Source: Sphaerochaetaceae bacterium | Lineage (GTDB): Bacteria > Spirochaetota > Spirochaetia > Sphaerochaetales > Sphaerochaetaceae | Assembly (NCBI GenBank): GCA_024405065.1 | Contig: JAKSPF010000004.1 | Coordinates: forward strand, 1-22,988 | Direction of reading: 5' to 3' | Length of the DNA: 22,988 bases | Part shown: piece after piece, positions 7,720-14,660 of the stretch | Layout: each line of letters starts with the position of its first letter | Position numbering within the stretch: position 1 is the first letter of the stretch | Notes under the pieces: generated by a model | Seen by the model: the letters and a program-made list of their open reading frames with translations, nothing else | What the model was told of the DNA's origin: nothing | The model's database searches: none | Position numbers and translations under genes: made by a program

Positions 7720-7920
7720 ATGGCAGCAGAGAAAGATGTACCACAGGTGCGTATTGAGCTTGTAAAGGGTCTTGCGGGGACGCTCCCCAAACAGAGAGCA
7801 ACAATCAAAGCTCTCGGACTCGGAAAGATCAACAGCAGTGTTGTCAGGAGTGCCTCTCCGGTGACGATGGGCATGATTCGTGTTGTAGAGCATATGGTCA
7901 AAGTCACGGAGGAGAAATAA
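7720..7920 (+). CDS. rpmD: 50S ribosomal protein L30
   Basis: L30 is a small peripheral 50S protein. The 66-aa product is slightly longer than the usual about 60 because of an N-terminal MAAEKDVPQ extension. The core is recognisable from VRIELVKGLAGTLPKQRATIKALGLGKINS and the closing MIRVVEHMVKV. It begins three bases after the rpsE stop, with a GGGGG-containing SD in the last rpsE codons, and ends two bases before rplO. Confidence 0.96.
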   Translation: MAAEKDVPQVRIELVKGLAGTLPKQRATIKALGLGKINSSVVRSASPVTMGMIRVVEHMVKVTEEK

Positions 7921-7921
7921 G

Positions 7922-8299
7922 ATGGCTCAGCTTCAGGCACCGGTTGGTGCAAATACAAAAAAGACTATTGTCGGTCGTGGAAAATCCTCAAAGGGAAGAT
8001 TTTGCGGCAAAGGCATGAACGGTCAGAATGCCCGTTCCGGAGGTGGAGTGCGTCCGGGATTTGAGGGTGGTCAGATGCCTCTGTATCGTCGTGTTGCTAG
8101 AAGAGGATTTTCAAATTACCCTTTCAAGAAGGACTATGTTGTTGTGTCTCTTGATATGATAAATGATTCTTTCAAGGACGGAGAGACGGTCAATCTTCAG
8201 ACTCTCAGGGATAATTGTCTGATTAAGGGTGTTGATACGGAAGCCAAAATTCTTGCCAACGGAGAAATTACTAAAAAGGTAGTGGTTGTAGGGTTATAG
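7922..8299 (+). CDS. rplO: 50S ribosomal protein L15, cut short by an in-frame TAG
   Basis: L15 is a late-assembling 50S protein. The N-terminal glycine-rich arm (GRGKSSKGRFCGKGMNGQNAR, RSGGGVRPGFEGGQMPLYRR in adjacent blocks) and the globular core are clear. The frame stops at TAG 8297-8299 after 125 codons (NGEITKKVVVVGL), whereas the family normally runs to about 143-150 residues. The next 17 codons in the same frame read VSAAAVEIIKAVGGEIK and end in TAA at 8351-8353, which matches the expected L15 C-terminus. A Lys, Arg or Gln codon is normally found at the stop position, so a single base change or a sequencing error explains the break. SD GGAGG sits in the end of rpmD. Confidence 0.9.
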   Translation: MAQLQAPVGANTKKTIVGRGKSSKGRFCGKGMNGQNARSGGGVRPGFEGGQMPLYRRVARRGFSNYPFKKDYVVVSLDMINDSFKDGETVNLQTLRDNCLIKGVDTEAKILANGEITKKVVVVGL

Positions 8300-8353
8300 G
8301 TTTCTGCTGCAGCTGTTGAGATAATCAAGGCTGTAGGCGGAGAAATCAAATAA
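8297..8353 (+). other. Detached C-terminal coding tail of rplO after the in-frame TAG
   Basis: After TAG 8297-8299 the rplO frame continues with VSAAAVEIIKAVGGEIK and then TAA 8351-8353. The segment ends 12 nt before secY, which is the normal cluster spacing, so this is conserved L15 coding sequence and not a spacer. It has no start codon or SD of its own. It would be translated only by readthrough, or if the TAG is a sequence error. Confidence 0.85.
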
Positions 8354-8365
8354 GGAACGTGTAAG

Positions 8366-9697
8366 ATGTCAAATACCATTTCCGATATGTTCAGAATGGA
8401 AGATCTCAGAAAAAAGATTTTCATAACGTTGCTTTTGCTTGCCGTTACGAGAATCGGGACGGTTATACCTGTTCCGGGGGTTGATCCTGTCAATCTCAAA
8501 AACTATTTTCTGATTCAGTCACAGTCTTCCAACATAGGTCTTACCGAGTATCTGAACTTCTTTTCAGGCGGAGCGTTCTCAAATTTCTCTCTCTTTACTC
8601 TGGGTGTAATGCCCTATATTTCAATGCAGATTATAGTTCAGCTTCTTATGCTGATTGTTCCTACATTGAAGAAATGGAGTGAAGATGCAGACGGAAGGAG
8701 AAAACTCCAGAAGTTGAACAGATATGGCACAATAGTTGTATGTCTGCTTCAGTCTTTTGTTGTAACTGTTTATGCCAGAAGTATTCAGAGTTCAGGGTAT
8801 AATGTGATTACAATTGATATTGTACCGTTTACTCTGATTTCAATGCTTACGGTTACTGCCGGTTCAATGGCTCTTGTCTGGCTCGGCGAGAAAATCACTC
8901 AGTTCGGTATAGGTAACGGAATATCTTTGCTTATCTATGCCGGTATAGTAGCAAGAATACCGTCTGCGATTTCTGTGATGATTCAGGGCATAAAAGACGG
9001 TCAGATCAACATTTTTGCCGTTATTGCCGTTTTGATTGTGTTTATCGTTGTTGTGGCACTTGTTGTGTGTGAACAGGAAGGTGAGAGAAAGATTCCGGTT
9101 AATTATGCAAAGCGTGTTGTCGGAAGAAAGATGTACGGAGCTCAGAGTTCCTACATTCCTTTCAAGATCAATCCTTCAGGTGTAATTCCTGTGATTTTTG
9201 CTTCTGCAATACTCTCATTCCCGCTTCAGATTGCCGGTGCTCTCGGACCTAATGTGAGGTGGTTGCAGACTTTTGCAAACTGGCTTGACCCGCAGAAAGC
9301 TCCGTACATAATCATTTATACTGTGCTGATTATTGCTTTTGCATTTTTCTATACCCAGGTTTCTTTGAATCCGGTTGAAATGTCAAAACAGATAAGAGAT
9401 AACGGCGGTAGTGTTCCGGGGGTCAGGAGTGAAAAACTTGAAGAGTATCTTACAAAGGTACTTAATAGGATTGTTCTGCCCGGTTCTCTGTTTCTTGCCT
9501 TTATTGCATTGATTCCTACAATCATTCAGCTTATATTTAAGTTCCCCGCCAGCGTTGCAATGCTGTTCGGAGGTACTTCACTGATTATTCTTGTCGGTGT
9601 TGATATAGAAACAATGAAGCAGGTTGAAAGTGTTATGAAAATGCATCATCACGAAGGATTCATGGGACAGAAAAAAATCAAATCCAAGGGTCTTTAA
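8366..9697 (+). CDS. secY: Preprotein translocase subunit SecY
   Basis: SecY is the channel subunit of the SecYEG inner-membrane translocon that exports unfolded preproteins and inserts membrane proteins. The 443-aa product is full length with about ten hydrophobic segments. The first begins KKIFITLLLLAVTRIGTVIPVPGVD (shown in part), where the plug region follows. Other signatures are FSLFTLGVMPYISMQIIVQL, GIGNGISLLIYAGI, the cytoplasmic loop KRVVGRKMYGAQSSYIPFKI and NPSGVIPVIFAS. ATG 8366 has AAGGA (8352-8356). Here rpmJ follows directly, without the adk, map or infA genes found at this position in many Firmicutes. Confidence 0.98.
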   Translation: MSNTISDMFRMEDLRKKIFITLLLLAVTRIGTVIPVPGVDPVNLKNYFLIQSQSSNIGLTEYLNFFSGGAFSNFSLFTLGVMPYISMQIIVQLLMLIVPTLKKWSEDADGRRKLQKLNRYGTIVVCLLQSFVVTVYARSIQSSGYNVITIDIVPFTLISMLTVTAGSMALVWLGEKITQFGIGNGISLLIYAGIVARIPSAISVMIQGIKDGQINIFAVIAVLIVFIVVVALVVCEQEGERKIPVNYAKRVVGRKMYGAQSSYIPFKINPSGVIPVIFASAILSFPLQIAGALGPNVRWLQTFANWLDPQKAPYIIIYTVLIIAFAFFYTQVSLNPVEMSKQIRDNGGSVPGVRSEKLEEYLTKVLNRIVLPGSLFLAFIALIPTIIQLIFKFPASVAMLFGGTSLIILVGVDIETMKQVESVMKMHHHEGFMGQKKIKSKGL

Positions 9698-9709
9698 GGA
9701 GAGTCGGTT

Positions 9710-9823
9710 ATGAAAGTAAGAGCTAGCGTAAAACCTATGTGCGATAAGTGCAAGGTTATCAGAAGGAACGGTGTTGTCCGCATTGTGTGTGACAATCCGA
9801 AACATAAACAGAGACAAAAATAA
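9710..9823 (+). CDS. rpmJ: 50S ribosomal protein L36, zinc-binding
   Basis: L36 is the smallest ribosomal protein and organises 23S rRNA around a zinc ion. The 37-aa product reads MKVRASVKPMCDKCKVIRRN followed by GVVRIVCDNPKHKQRQK. Cys11, Cys14, Cys27 and His32 form the zinc ribbon of the C+ form. The product is short and easily missed by length cut-offs. ATG 9710 follows AAGGAGAG (9696-9703) and the stop TAA is at 9821-9823. Its position between secY and rpsM is classic. Confidence 0.97.
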   Translation: MKVRASVKPMCDKCKVIRRNGVVRIVCDNPKHKQRQK

Positions 9824-9838
9824 TTCAGGAGGCCGTTA

Positions 9839-10210
9839 ATGGCAAGAATTGCAGGTGTAGACTTACCAAACAAAGCTACCAAAATTGCTTTGACTTACAT
9901 CTACGGATTAGGTAGAACTTCAGCCGAGGATATCTGCAAAAAGTGTAATGTTGACCCGGATGTGAAAATCAATACCCTCAGTGCAGAGGTGTTGGCTGAG
10001 CTTCGTAAGGTTATTGAGAATGACTATACGGTAGAAGGGAGACTTCGCTCACAGACACAGCTCAACATAAAGAGACTTATGGACATAGGTTGTTACAGAG
10101 GTCTCAGGCACAGAAAGGGTCTTCCCGTGCGCGGACAGAGAACAAAGACAAATGCCCGTACGAGAAAGGGAAAGAAGAAGACCATAGCCGGAAAGAAGAA
10201 GGCGGTATAA
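9839..10210 (+). CDS. rpsM: 30S ribosomal protein S13
   Basis: S13 lies at the top of the 30S head, contacts the 50S subunit and P-site tRNA. The 123-aa product begins MARIAGVDLPNKATKIALTYIYG, contains RLMDIGCYRGLRHRKGLPVRGQRTKTNARTRKG (in adjoining blocks), and ends in a basic KKKTIAGKKKAV tail that reaches the tRNA. AGGAGG at 9827-9832 precedes ATG 9839 at good spacing. Confidence 0.98.
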   Translation: MARIAGVDLPNKATKIALTYIYGLGRTSAEDICKKCNVDPDVKINTLSAEVLAELRKVIENDYTVEGRLRSQTQLNIKRLMDIGCYRGLRHRKGLPVRGQRTKTNARTRKGKKKTIAGKKKAV

Positions 10211-10220
10211 GGAGTAGGAC

Positions 10221-10607
10221 ATGGCAACAGCAACAAAACGTAAAGCTAAGGTTAAGAAGAGCGTGTTTGAAGGCAATGTCTATATTCAGGCTACCTTCAA
10301 CAATACGATAGTGACAATTACAGACCTCAACGGTAATGCTCTTTCGTGGGCAAGTGCCGGAGGACTCGGATTCAGAGGTGCTAAGAAATCTACCCCCTAT
10401 GCTGCACAGACAACATGTGAAACTGCTGCAAAGAAGGCTTTGGATTTCGGTCTGAATGAAGTCAATGTCTATGTAAAAGGACCCGGACAGGGGCGTGAGT
10501 CCGCTATCCGTGCACTTGGCGGACTTGGAATTAAGGTAAAATCAATACGTGATGTAACTCCCATTCCGCATAACGGGTGCAGACCCAGAAAGACAAGAAG
10601 AATCTGA
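10221..10607 (+). CDS. rpsK: 30S ribosomal protein S11
   Basis: S11 forms the 30S platform near the E site. The 128-aa product shows NVYIQATFNNTIVTITDLNG, SWASAGGLGFRGAKKSTPYA, VYVKGPGQGRESAIRAL and the conserved C-terminus DVTPIPHNGCRPRKTRRI. SD AAGGAG lies upstream of ATG 10221. A longer overlapping frame at 10090 is a shadow. Confidence 0.98.
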   Translation: MATATKRKAKVKKSVFEGNVYIQATFNNTIVTITDLNGNALSWASAGGLGFRGAKKSTPYAAQTTCETAAKKALDFGLNEVNVYVKGPGQGRESAIRALGGLGIKVKSIRDVTPIPHNGCRPRKTRRI

Positions 10608-10627
10608 CGATTAGGAGAATTTAGAAT

Positions 10628-11269
10628 ATGGCTAGATATACAGGACCAAAGTGCAGATACTGCAGAGCTGAAAGAGCCAAACTCTTCCTTAAGGGTTCAA
10701 GGTGTCTTTCTGCAAAATGCCCGATGAACAATCCGGCTGAAAGCGGACTTCCCGGAAGAGATCCGAAGGCTCGTGCAAAAAAACCTACGGACTATGCATT
10801 GATGCTTCGTGCAAAACAGAAACTCAAGAGAATTTATTGTATGCTTGAAAAACAATTTAAGCTTACTTTCAGTGATGCTTCAAGAATGCCCGGAAAGACC
10901 GGTGACAACCTTATTTCACTTCTTGAACGCAGACTTGATAATGTTGTTTTCAGAATGCACTTTGCATGTAGCCGTTCACAGGCAGCACAGCTTGTGAGTC
11001 ACGGACACATTTTCGTAAACGGGAAAAGGGTGAATATACCTTCTTACAGAGTGAAGGCCGGAGATACCATTGAGGTTTCTGCAAAAGGTAAAAATATGCT
11101 GATTATCAAGGAAAATCTTCTTGAAGTCGGGAAAAGCGGTGTAATGCCGTGGCTCAGCGTAGATCCTGATAACATGAAAGGACAATTCATCACGGTTCCT
11201 GAAAGGGCTGCGGTGAAGGAGCTTGAGGGTGTCAACGAGCAGTTGGTCGTTGAGTTGTATTCCAGATAA
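10628..11269 (+). CDS. rpsD: 30S ribosomal protein S4, zinc-binding form
   Basis: S4 initiates 30S assembly by binding the 16S five-way junction, and in E. coli it represses the alpha operon. The 213-aa product has an N-terminal zinc site (Cys9, Cys12, Cys26, Cys31), the GRDPKARAKKPTDYALMLRAKQKLK region, and the S4 RNA-binding domain with RRLDNVVFRMHFACSRSQAAQLVSHGHI (in part) and VNGKRVNIPSYRVKAGD. SD TAGGAG precedes ATG 10628. Having rpsD between rpsK and rpoA resembles the enterobacterial order; in many Firmicutes S4 is elsewhere. Confidence 0.98.
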   Translation: MARYTGPKCRYCRAERAKLFLKGSRCLSAKCPMNNPAESGLPGRDPKARAKKPTDYALMLRAKQKLKRIYCMLEKQFKLTFSDASRMPGKTGDNLISLLERRLDNVVFRMHFACSRSQAAQLVSHGHIFVNGKRVNIPSYRVKAGDTIEVSAKGKNMLIIKENLLEVGKSGVMPWLSVDPDNMKGQFITVPERAAVKELEGVNEQLVVELYSR

Positions 11270-11273
11270 TCAG

Positions 11274-11303
11274 GGTAATTAAAGGCCGTAGGCAGAGATT
11301 ACC
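11274..11303 (+). promoter_or_regulatory. Possible hairpin in the rpsD-rpoA spacer
   Basis: The 45-nt rpsD-rpoA gap is the longest within the ribosomal cluster. It contains GGTAAT (11274-11279) pairing perfectly with ATTACC (11298-11303). Inside is a smaller GCC-GTA-GGC stem. The rpoA SD AAGGAG (11304-11309) follows immediately, so folding could affect ribosome access or mark an RNA-processing site. No U-run follows, so it is not an intrinsic terminator. The pairing is seen; any function is inferred. Confidence 0.35.
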
Positions 11304-11314
11304 AAGGAGTAAAC

Positions 11315-12376
11315 ATGGCAAGAAAAAGCCTTATGAAGGGTTTCAAGATTCCAAAGACCACGTCTATGGAACACAGCAGGATAGAGGAGAATCACGACAG
11401 GTTCGTGGCGTATCCTTTTGAGAGAGGATTCGGAACTACAATCGGAAATACTCTCAGAAGAATTTTGCTTTCCTCAATCCAGGGCTATGCTATAACTGCT
11501 GTTTGGTTTCATTATTATGATGATAACGGTGAGCACGTCATTACGAGTGAGTTTGAGGCAATTCCTGGAGTGAAGCAGGATATCTGTGAAATTATCGCCA
11601 GACTCAAAAAACTGAGAATGTCGTTGCCTGAGGAAATTGAGTCAACAACCATTGATGTTGAGTGCAAGGGTGTCGGTGTTGTTACCGGAGCTGATTTTGA
11701 AAAAGATCGTGTTACAGTTATGAACAGGGATTTTGAAATTTTCAATACAATGTCCGATGCAAATGTTGTGATGACTGTTCAGATTGATTTCAACAGAGGT
11801 TATGTTCCGTCAGATGTCATTCAGGATCTCATTGATAAGGATGATGACAAAAATCCCGGAATTATTCCGGTAGACGCCATATTCTCACCGGTCACAAGGG
11901 TCAGTTGGTCTATTGAGCCTTCAAGAGTAGGTCAGAGAAACGATTACGACAAACTCATTCTTGATGTTTGGACGGATGGTACAATCTCACCTGAAGATGC
12001 ATTGGCAGAGGCTGCAAAGATTGCAAAGGATCATTTTTCTATTTTCATTAATTTTGATGAGAGTTTGGTCTCTGTTGATGATGAGGTTGATGAGGAGCAA
12101 AAAAGAATTGACAGGATTCTCAACACTTCTGTTGAGGAGCTTGAACTCACTGTGCGTTCGAGTAACTGTTTGAAAAATGCGAACATCCGAACGATAAAAG
12201 ACCTGACTAAAATGACGGAAGATGAAATTGCCAAAACAAGAAATTTCGGCAAAAAATCACTTACCGAAATCAAGGATAAGCTCAGAGAGTGGAATCTCGG
12301 GCTTGGAATGACGGATTACAGTGTCCTGAGGACTGCAAAAGTTCCGGACAACAAGGAAGAGGACAATGAAGCATAA
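11315..12376 (+). CDS. rpoA: DNA-directed RNA polymerase subunit alpha
   Basis: The alpha subunit dimerises to scaffold RNA polymerase assembly, and its C-terminal domain reads UP elements and activators. The 353-aa product has the alpha-NTD from about residue 20 (RFVAYPFERGFGTTIGNTLRRILLSSI, shown in part) with the second NTD half through about residue 240. An acidic linker follows (VDDEVDEEQKRID). The alpha-CTD contains LTVRSSNCLKN: Arg281, Asn284 and Cys285 match E. coli Arg265, Asn268 and Cys269, and Gly312, Lys314 and Ser315 match Gly296, Lys298 and Ser299, so the DNA-contact surface is intact. ATG 11315 follows AAGGAG. Its end overlaps rplQ by 11 nt. Confidence 0.99.
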   Translation: MARKSLMKGFKIPKTTSMEHSRIEENHDRFVAYPFERGFGTTIGNTLRRILLSSIQGYAITAVWFHYYDDNGEHVITSEFEAIPGVKQDICEIIARLKKLRMSLPEEIESTTIDVECKGVGVVTGADFEKDRVTVMNRDFEIFNTMSDANVVMTVQIDFNRGYVPSDVIQDLIDKDDDKNPGIIPVDAIFSPVTRVSWSIEPSRVGQRNDYDKLILDVWTDGTISPEDALAEAAKIAKDHFSIFINFDESLVSVDDEVDEEQKRIDRILNTSVEELELTVRSSNCLKNANIRTIKDLTKMTEDEIAKTRNFGKKSLTEIKDKLREWNLGLGMTDYSVLRTAKVPDNKEEDNEA

Positions 12377-12806
12377 GATTGGATTTAACGCTCTCAGCAG
12401 AAATTCTGCTGAACGTAAGGCTCTCAAGAGGAATCTTGTGACATCTCTTTTTCGCTATGAAAAGATCGAGACAACCAAAGCAAAAGCCAAGGAAGTTCAG
12501 CGTCTTGCGGAAAAAATGATTACCAGAGCCAAGTCTGATACTGTCCACAACCGCAGACTTACGTCTGCAGTCTTGTATGATGAGGCAGTTGTAAACAAAC
12601 TGTTCACCGAAATCGCTCCGCTGTTTGCGGATGTGCATGGTGGATACACCCGTGTCGTCAAGACACAGAGTCGTCTGAATGACTCAGCGGATATGGCAAT
12701 TCTTGAACTTACCAAAAAGACTGAGAAGAAAACAGACAAGGACTCGTCAAAAAAGGAAACGAAGTCGGAAAAGAAAGCTGACAAGAAGGTTTCCGAAGAA
12801 AAGTGA
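12366..12806 (+). CDS. rplQ: 50S ribosomal protein L17 with Lys-rich tail
   Basis: L17 lies near the tunnel exit of the 50S subunit. The 146-aa product begins MKHKIGFNALSRNSAERKAL and has the family block RNLVTSLFRYEKIETTKAKAKEVQRLAEKMI (in part) and GGYTRVVKTQSRLNDSADMAILEL. After about residue 116 comes a low-complexity tail of Lys, Glu, Ser, Thr and Asp (KKTEKKTDKDSSKKETKSEK and on) absent from short L17 proteins. ATG 12366 lies 11 nt inside rpoA with AAGGAAGAGG just upstream, so it is probably coupled to rpoA. It is the last gene before the operon terminator. Confidence 0.97.
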   Translation: MKHKIGFNALSRNSAERKALKRNLVTSLFRYEKIETTKAKAKEVQRLAEKMITRAKSDTVHNRRLTSAVLYDEAVVNKLFTEIAPLFADVHGGYTRVVKTQSRLNDSADMAILELTKKTEKKTDKDSSKKETKSEKKADKKVSEEK

Positions 12807-12856
12807 AAACGGAGAAATATGATAAACTCTCCTTTTTCAAATCCATAATCGGAGAT

Positions 12857-12892
12857 AAGGGATCGTGTCTGTTCACGGTCCTTGTTTTTTTT
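12857..12892 (+). terminator. Rho-independent terminator of the ribosomal operon
   Basis: The left arm (12857-12867, AAGGGATCGTG) pairs with the right arm (12874-12883, CACGGTCCTT), with one bulged G and one T-G wobble and a 6-nt loop. G and then eight T residues (12885-12892) follow. It lies about 50 nt after rplQ. A weaker GGAGA/TCTCC stem with five T residues at 12811-12837 precedes it. Confidence 0.85.
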
Positions 12893-13000
12893 ATTGCTTA
12901 TATTGTATTTTTCTGTTAACCTATCAATATTAAAACAACTATCTTCGTAAAAACAGTCCGGTCGGATGTTGTTGTCGGAGAGATTTCGGAGGGATGTTCC

Positions 13001-13546
13001 ATGAAGAAAATTTTAGTGGCATCGGTATTAATACTTTTGGTTTGTTCAGCTGTATTTGCAGAGGGTTACAATAAGTGGACTTTTGCAGCTAATCCGTATT
13101 CGTTTCAGCATTATTCCAATGGTACTGATTCTGTAAAGTCAAAATACGGTGTTGGAGGAACTATCGGTTACGGATACGTCTTTGACTTTGAAGAATATGG
13201 AATTATTGTGGGTGCCGACGTTCTTGCGGATACTTACTTTATAGAGGACAAGACTAATTTCACTGATGTCGGAATTTTGGCAAAGGTCGGTTATATTTTC
13301 GGCTCGGTTGAAAAGAAAGTTGATTTTTACGGTCTGTTCAAATACGGTGTGGATTTGCAGTGTTATGAGGACAAGTATTCTGCAGTGCAGACCTTTGGAC
13401 ATCAGATCGGTCTGGAATGTTTTGTCTCTGACAGATGGTCTTTGACCGGAGCCGTTGAGGTTCTCTTTGCGACACCGAAGAAGAATGATGTTCAGTATTT
13501 CAATATCAGATGCAATCCGTACATCGGTATGTGTTATTCATATTGA
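13001..13546 (+). CDS. Exported beta-barrel-like protein, function unknown
   Basis: This 181-aa protein has a signal peptide at residues 1-20 (MKKILVASVLILLVCSAVFA) with probable signal peptidase I cleavage before EGYNKW. Cys15 is not in a good lipobox. The mature part alternates polar and hydrophobic residues rich in Gly, Tyr and Phe (GVGGTIGYGYVFDFEEYG, KVGYIFGSVEKKVDFYGLFK) and ends with aromatic residues (GMCYSY), as expected of a small 8-10-strand outer-membrane beta-barrel. No specific family is recognised. SD GGAGGG precedes ATG 13001. A weak promoter (TTGTAT 12903-12908, 17-nt spacer, AATATT 12926-12931) may drive it. Terminators on both sides make it a single-gene unit. Confidence 0.8.
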   Translation: MKKILVASVLILLVCSAVFAEGYNKWTFAANPYSFQHYSNGTDSVKSKYGVGGTIGYGYVFDFEEYGIIVGADVLADTYFIEDKTNFTDVGILAKVGYIFGSVEKKVDFYGLFKYGVDLQCYEDKYSAVQTFGHQIGLECFVSDRWSLTGAVEVLFATPKKNDVQYFNIRCNPYIGMCYSY

Positions 13547-13567
13547 TTTGTGTAGGTGTGGAGAAAG

Positions 13568-13599
13568 AAGCTTCGGTGTGTTGCCGGAGCTTTTTTTTT
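13568..13599 (+). terminator. Rho-independent terminator after the beta-barrel gene
   Basis: AAGCTTCGG (13568-13576) pairs with CCGGAGCTT (13584-13592) over 9 bp with one T-G wobble and a 7-nt loop, followed by an uninterrupted T run to 13599. It begins about 20 nt after the stop codon of the exported protein gene. Confidence 0.88.
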
Positions 13600-13646
13600 A
13601 TGCGGTGAATTGCAAACGCTTTGACTTTATAGTAGTCTTATAAACT

Positions 13647-13934
13647 GTGAAACATTGTATTATTGTAAAGTTTAAAAACGATGTTCCGGACAAAGAGGCG
13701 ATTGTGTCGGATGCCCGGAAGCTGTTTTCCTGTCTTGAAGGGAAACATGGCATACGTAAGGTTTCCGTGTACAGAAATTGCGTGGACAGGACGAACCGGT
13801 ACGATATGATGGTTGCGATTGAAATGGATTGCGACAGTCTGGATGCGTATGATAAAAGCAACGAGCACATGAAGTGGAAGTCAGAGTTCGGCTGTTACAT
13901 TGAGAGTAAGGCAATATTTGATTACGAGGATTAA
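13647..13934 (+). CDS. Dabb (stress-responsive A/B-barrel) family protein
   Basis: This 95-aa protein resembles Dabb-domain proteins, small dimeric ferredoxin-like alpha/beta barrels. The N-terminal KHCIIVKFKNDVPDKEAI matches the typical KHIVLFKFK strand plus acidic loop. A central VYRNCVDRTNRYDMMVAIEM strand and the closing YDKSNEHMKWKSEF (the H..w/k helix) also fit. Members of the family have varied or unknown activities, so no reaction is assigned. The start is GTG 13647, set by the conserved N-terminus. There is no visible SD; a TATAGT at 13628-13633 could be a -10 giving a very short leader, but no convincing -35 accompanies it. It is 18 nt upstream of the Fe-S scaffold gene and probably co-transcribed with it. 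Confidence 0.75.
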   Translation: MKHCIIVKFKNDVPDKEAIVSDARKLFSCLEGKHGIRKVSVYRNCVDRTNRYDMMVAIEMDCDSLDAYDKSNEHMKWKSEFGCYIESKAIFDYED

Positions 13935-13952
13935 ATAAAGGAAGGTAAACAG

Positions 13953-14645
13953 ATGATTTACACAACTGAAGTTCAGCATATGTGTCCTGTTGCAAAGGGT
14001 GCATATCACGGACCTGCACCGATTCCGGAAGAGGGAAAATGGGTTCAGGCAAAGGAAATCAAGGATATCAGCGGATTGACTCACGGAGTTGGCTGGTGTG
14101 CTCCTCAGCAGGGCGCGTGTAAGCTTACGCTCAACATCAAGAACGGTATCATTGAAGAAGCTCTGGTTGAGACGCTTGGGTGTAGCGGAATGACACATTC
14201 GGCAGCAATGGCATCCGAAATTCTTATCGGAAAGACTATTCTTGAAGCTCTCAACACAGATCTTGTCTGCGATGCGATAAATACGGCAATGCGCGAGCTT
14301 TTCCTTCAGATTGTCTACGGCAGAAGCCAGACGGCATTTTCTGAAGGAGGACTTCCTATCGGCGGTGGGATGGAAGATTTGGGAAAAGGTCTCAGAAGTC
14401 AGATAGGTACTCTTTATGCAACAAGAGAAAAAGGTCCCAGATATCTTGAACTCACTGAGGGCTATATTACACGTCAGGCACTCAACGAAAACAATGAAAT
14501 CATCGGGTATGAGTTTGTGAATCTCGGAAAGATGATGGAATTCATGAAGCAGGGACTTGAGCCTAATGAAGCTGTTGAAAAGGCAAAGGGACACTACGGA
14601 CAGTGGGACAATGCCGCAAAATATATGGATCCGAGACACGAGTGA
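13953..14645 (+). CDS. IscU/NifU-like iron-sulfur cluster assembly scaffold protein
   Basis: The N-terminal about 110 residues resemble the NifU/IscU scaffold domain, on which Fe-S clusters are built before transfer. KLTLNIKNGIIEEALVETLG followed by a GCSG motif (Cys77) and a SAAMASEILIGKTILEAL helix parallels the GCGS block and helix of IscU. Cysteines at 11, 49, 56, 77 and 106 are candidate ligands, but their spacing differs from the standard three-Cys IscU set, so the metal chemistry may differ. At 230 aa it is longer than IscU (about 130), with an added C-terminal region (LTEGYITRQALNENNEIIGY onward). ATG 13953 has AAAGGAAGG. It lies 15 nt before the GGGtGRT gene, its known frequent companion. 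Confidence 0.82.
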   Translation: MIYTTEVQHMCPVAKGAYHGPAPIPEEGKWVQAKEIKDISGLTHGVGWCAPQQGACKLTLNIKNGIIEEALVETLGCSGMTHSAAMASEILIGKTILEALNTDLVCDAINTAMRELFLQIVYGRSQTAFSEGGLPIGGGMEDLGKGLRSQIGTLYATREKGPRYLELTEGYITRQALNENNEIIGYEFVNLGKMMEFMKQGLEPNEAVEKAKGHYGQWDNAAKYMDPRHE

Positions 14646-14660
14646 GAGAAGGAGCACAGT

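Noticed and set aside
8297..8299. Reassignment of TAG to an amino acid in this genome
   Set aside because: rplB and rplN end with TAG exactly at the conserved C-termini, so TAG functions as a stop.
12811..12837. GGAGA/TCTCC stem with five T residues as the operon terminator
   Set aside because: The stem has only 5 bp and a 12-nt loop. The hairpin at 12857-12892 is much stronger.
12819..12848. Tiny ORF (9 codons, MINSPFSNP) with a GGAG-like SD after rplQ
   Set aside because: It is very short, lies in the hairpin region before the terminator and has no supporting context, so it is probably chance.
13621..13644. TTGACT and TATAAA as a promoter for the Dabb gene
   Set aside because: The spacer is only 12 nt, too short for a sigma70 promoter.
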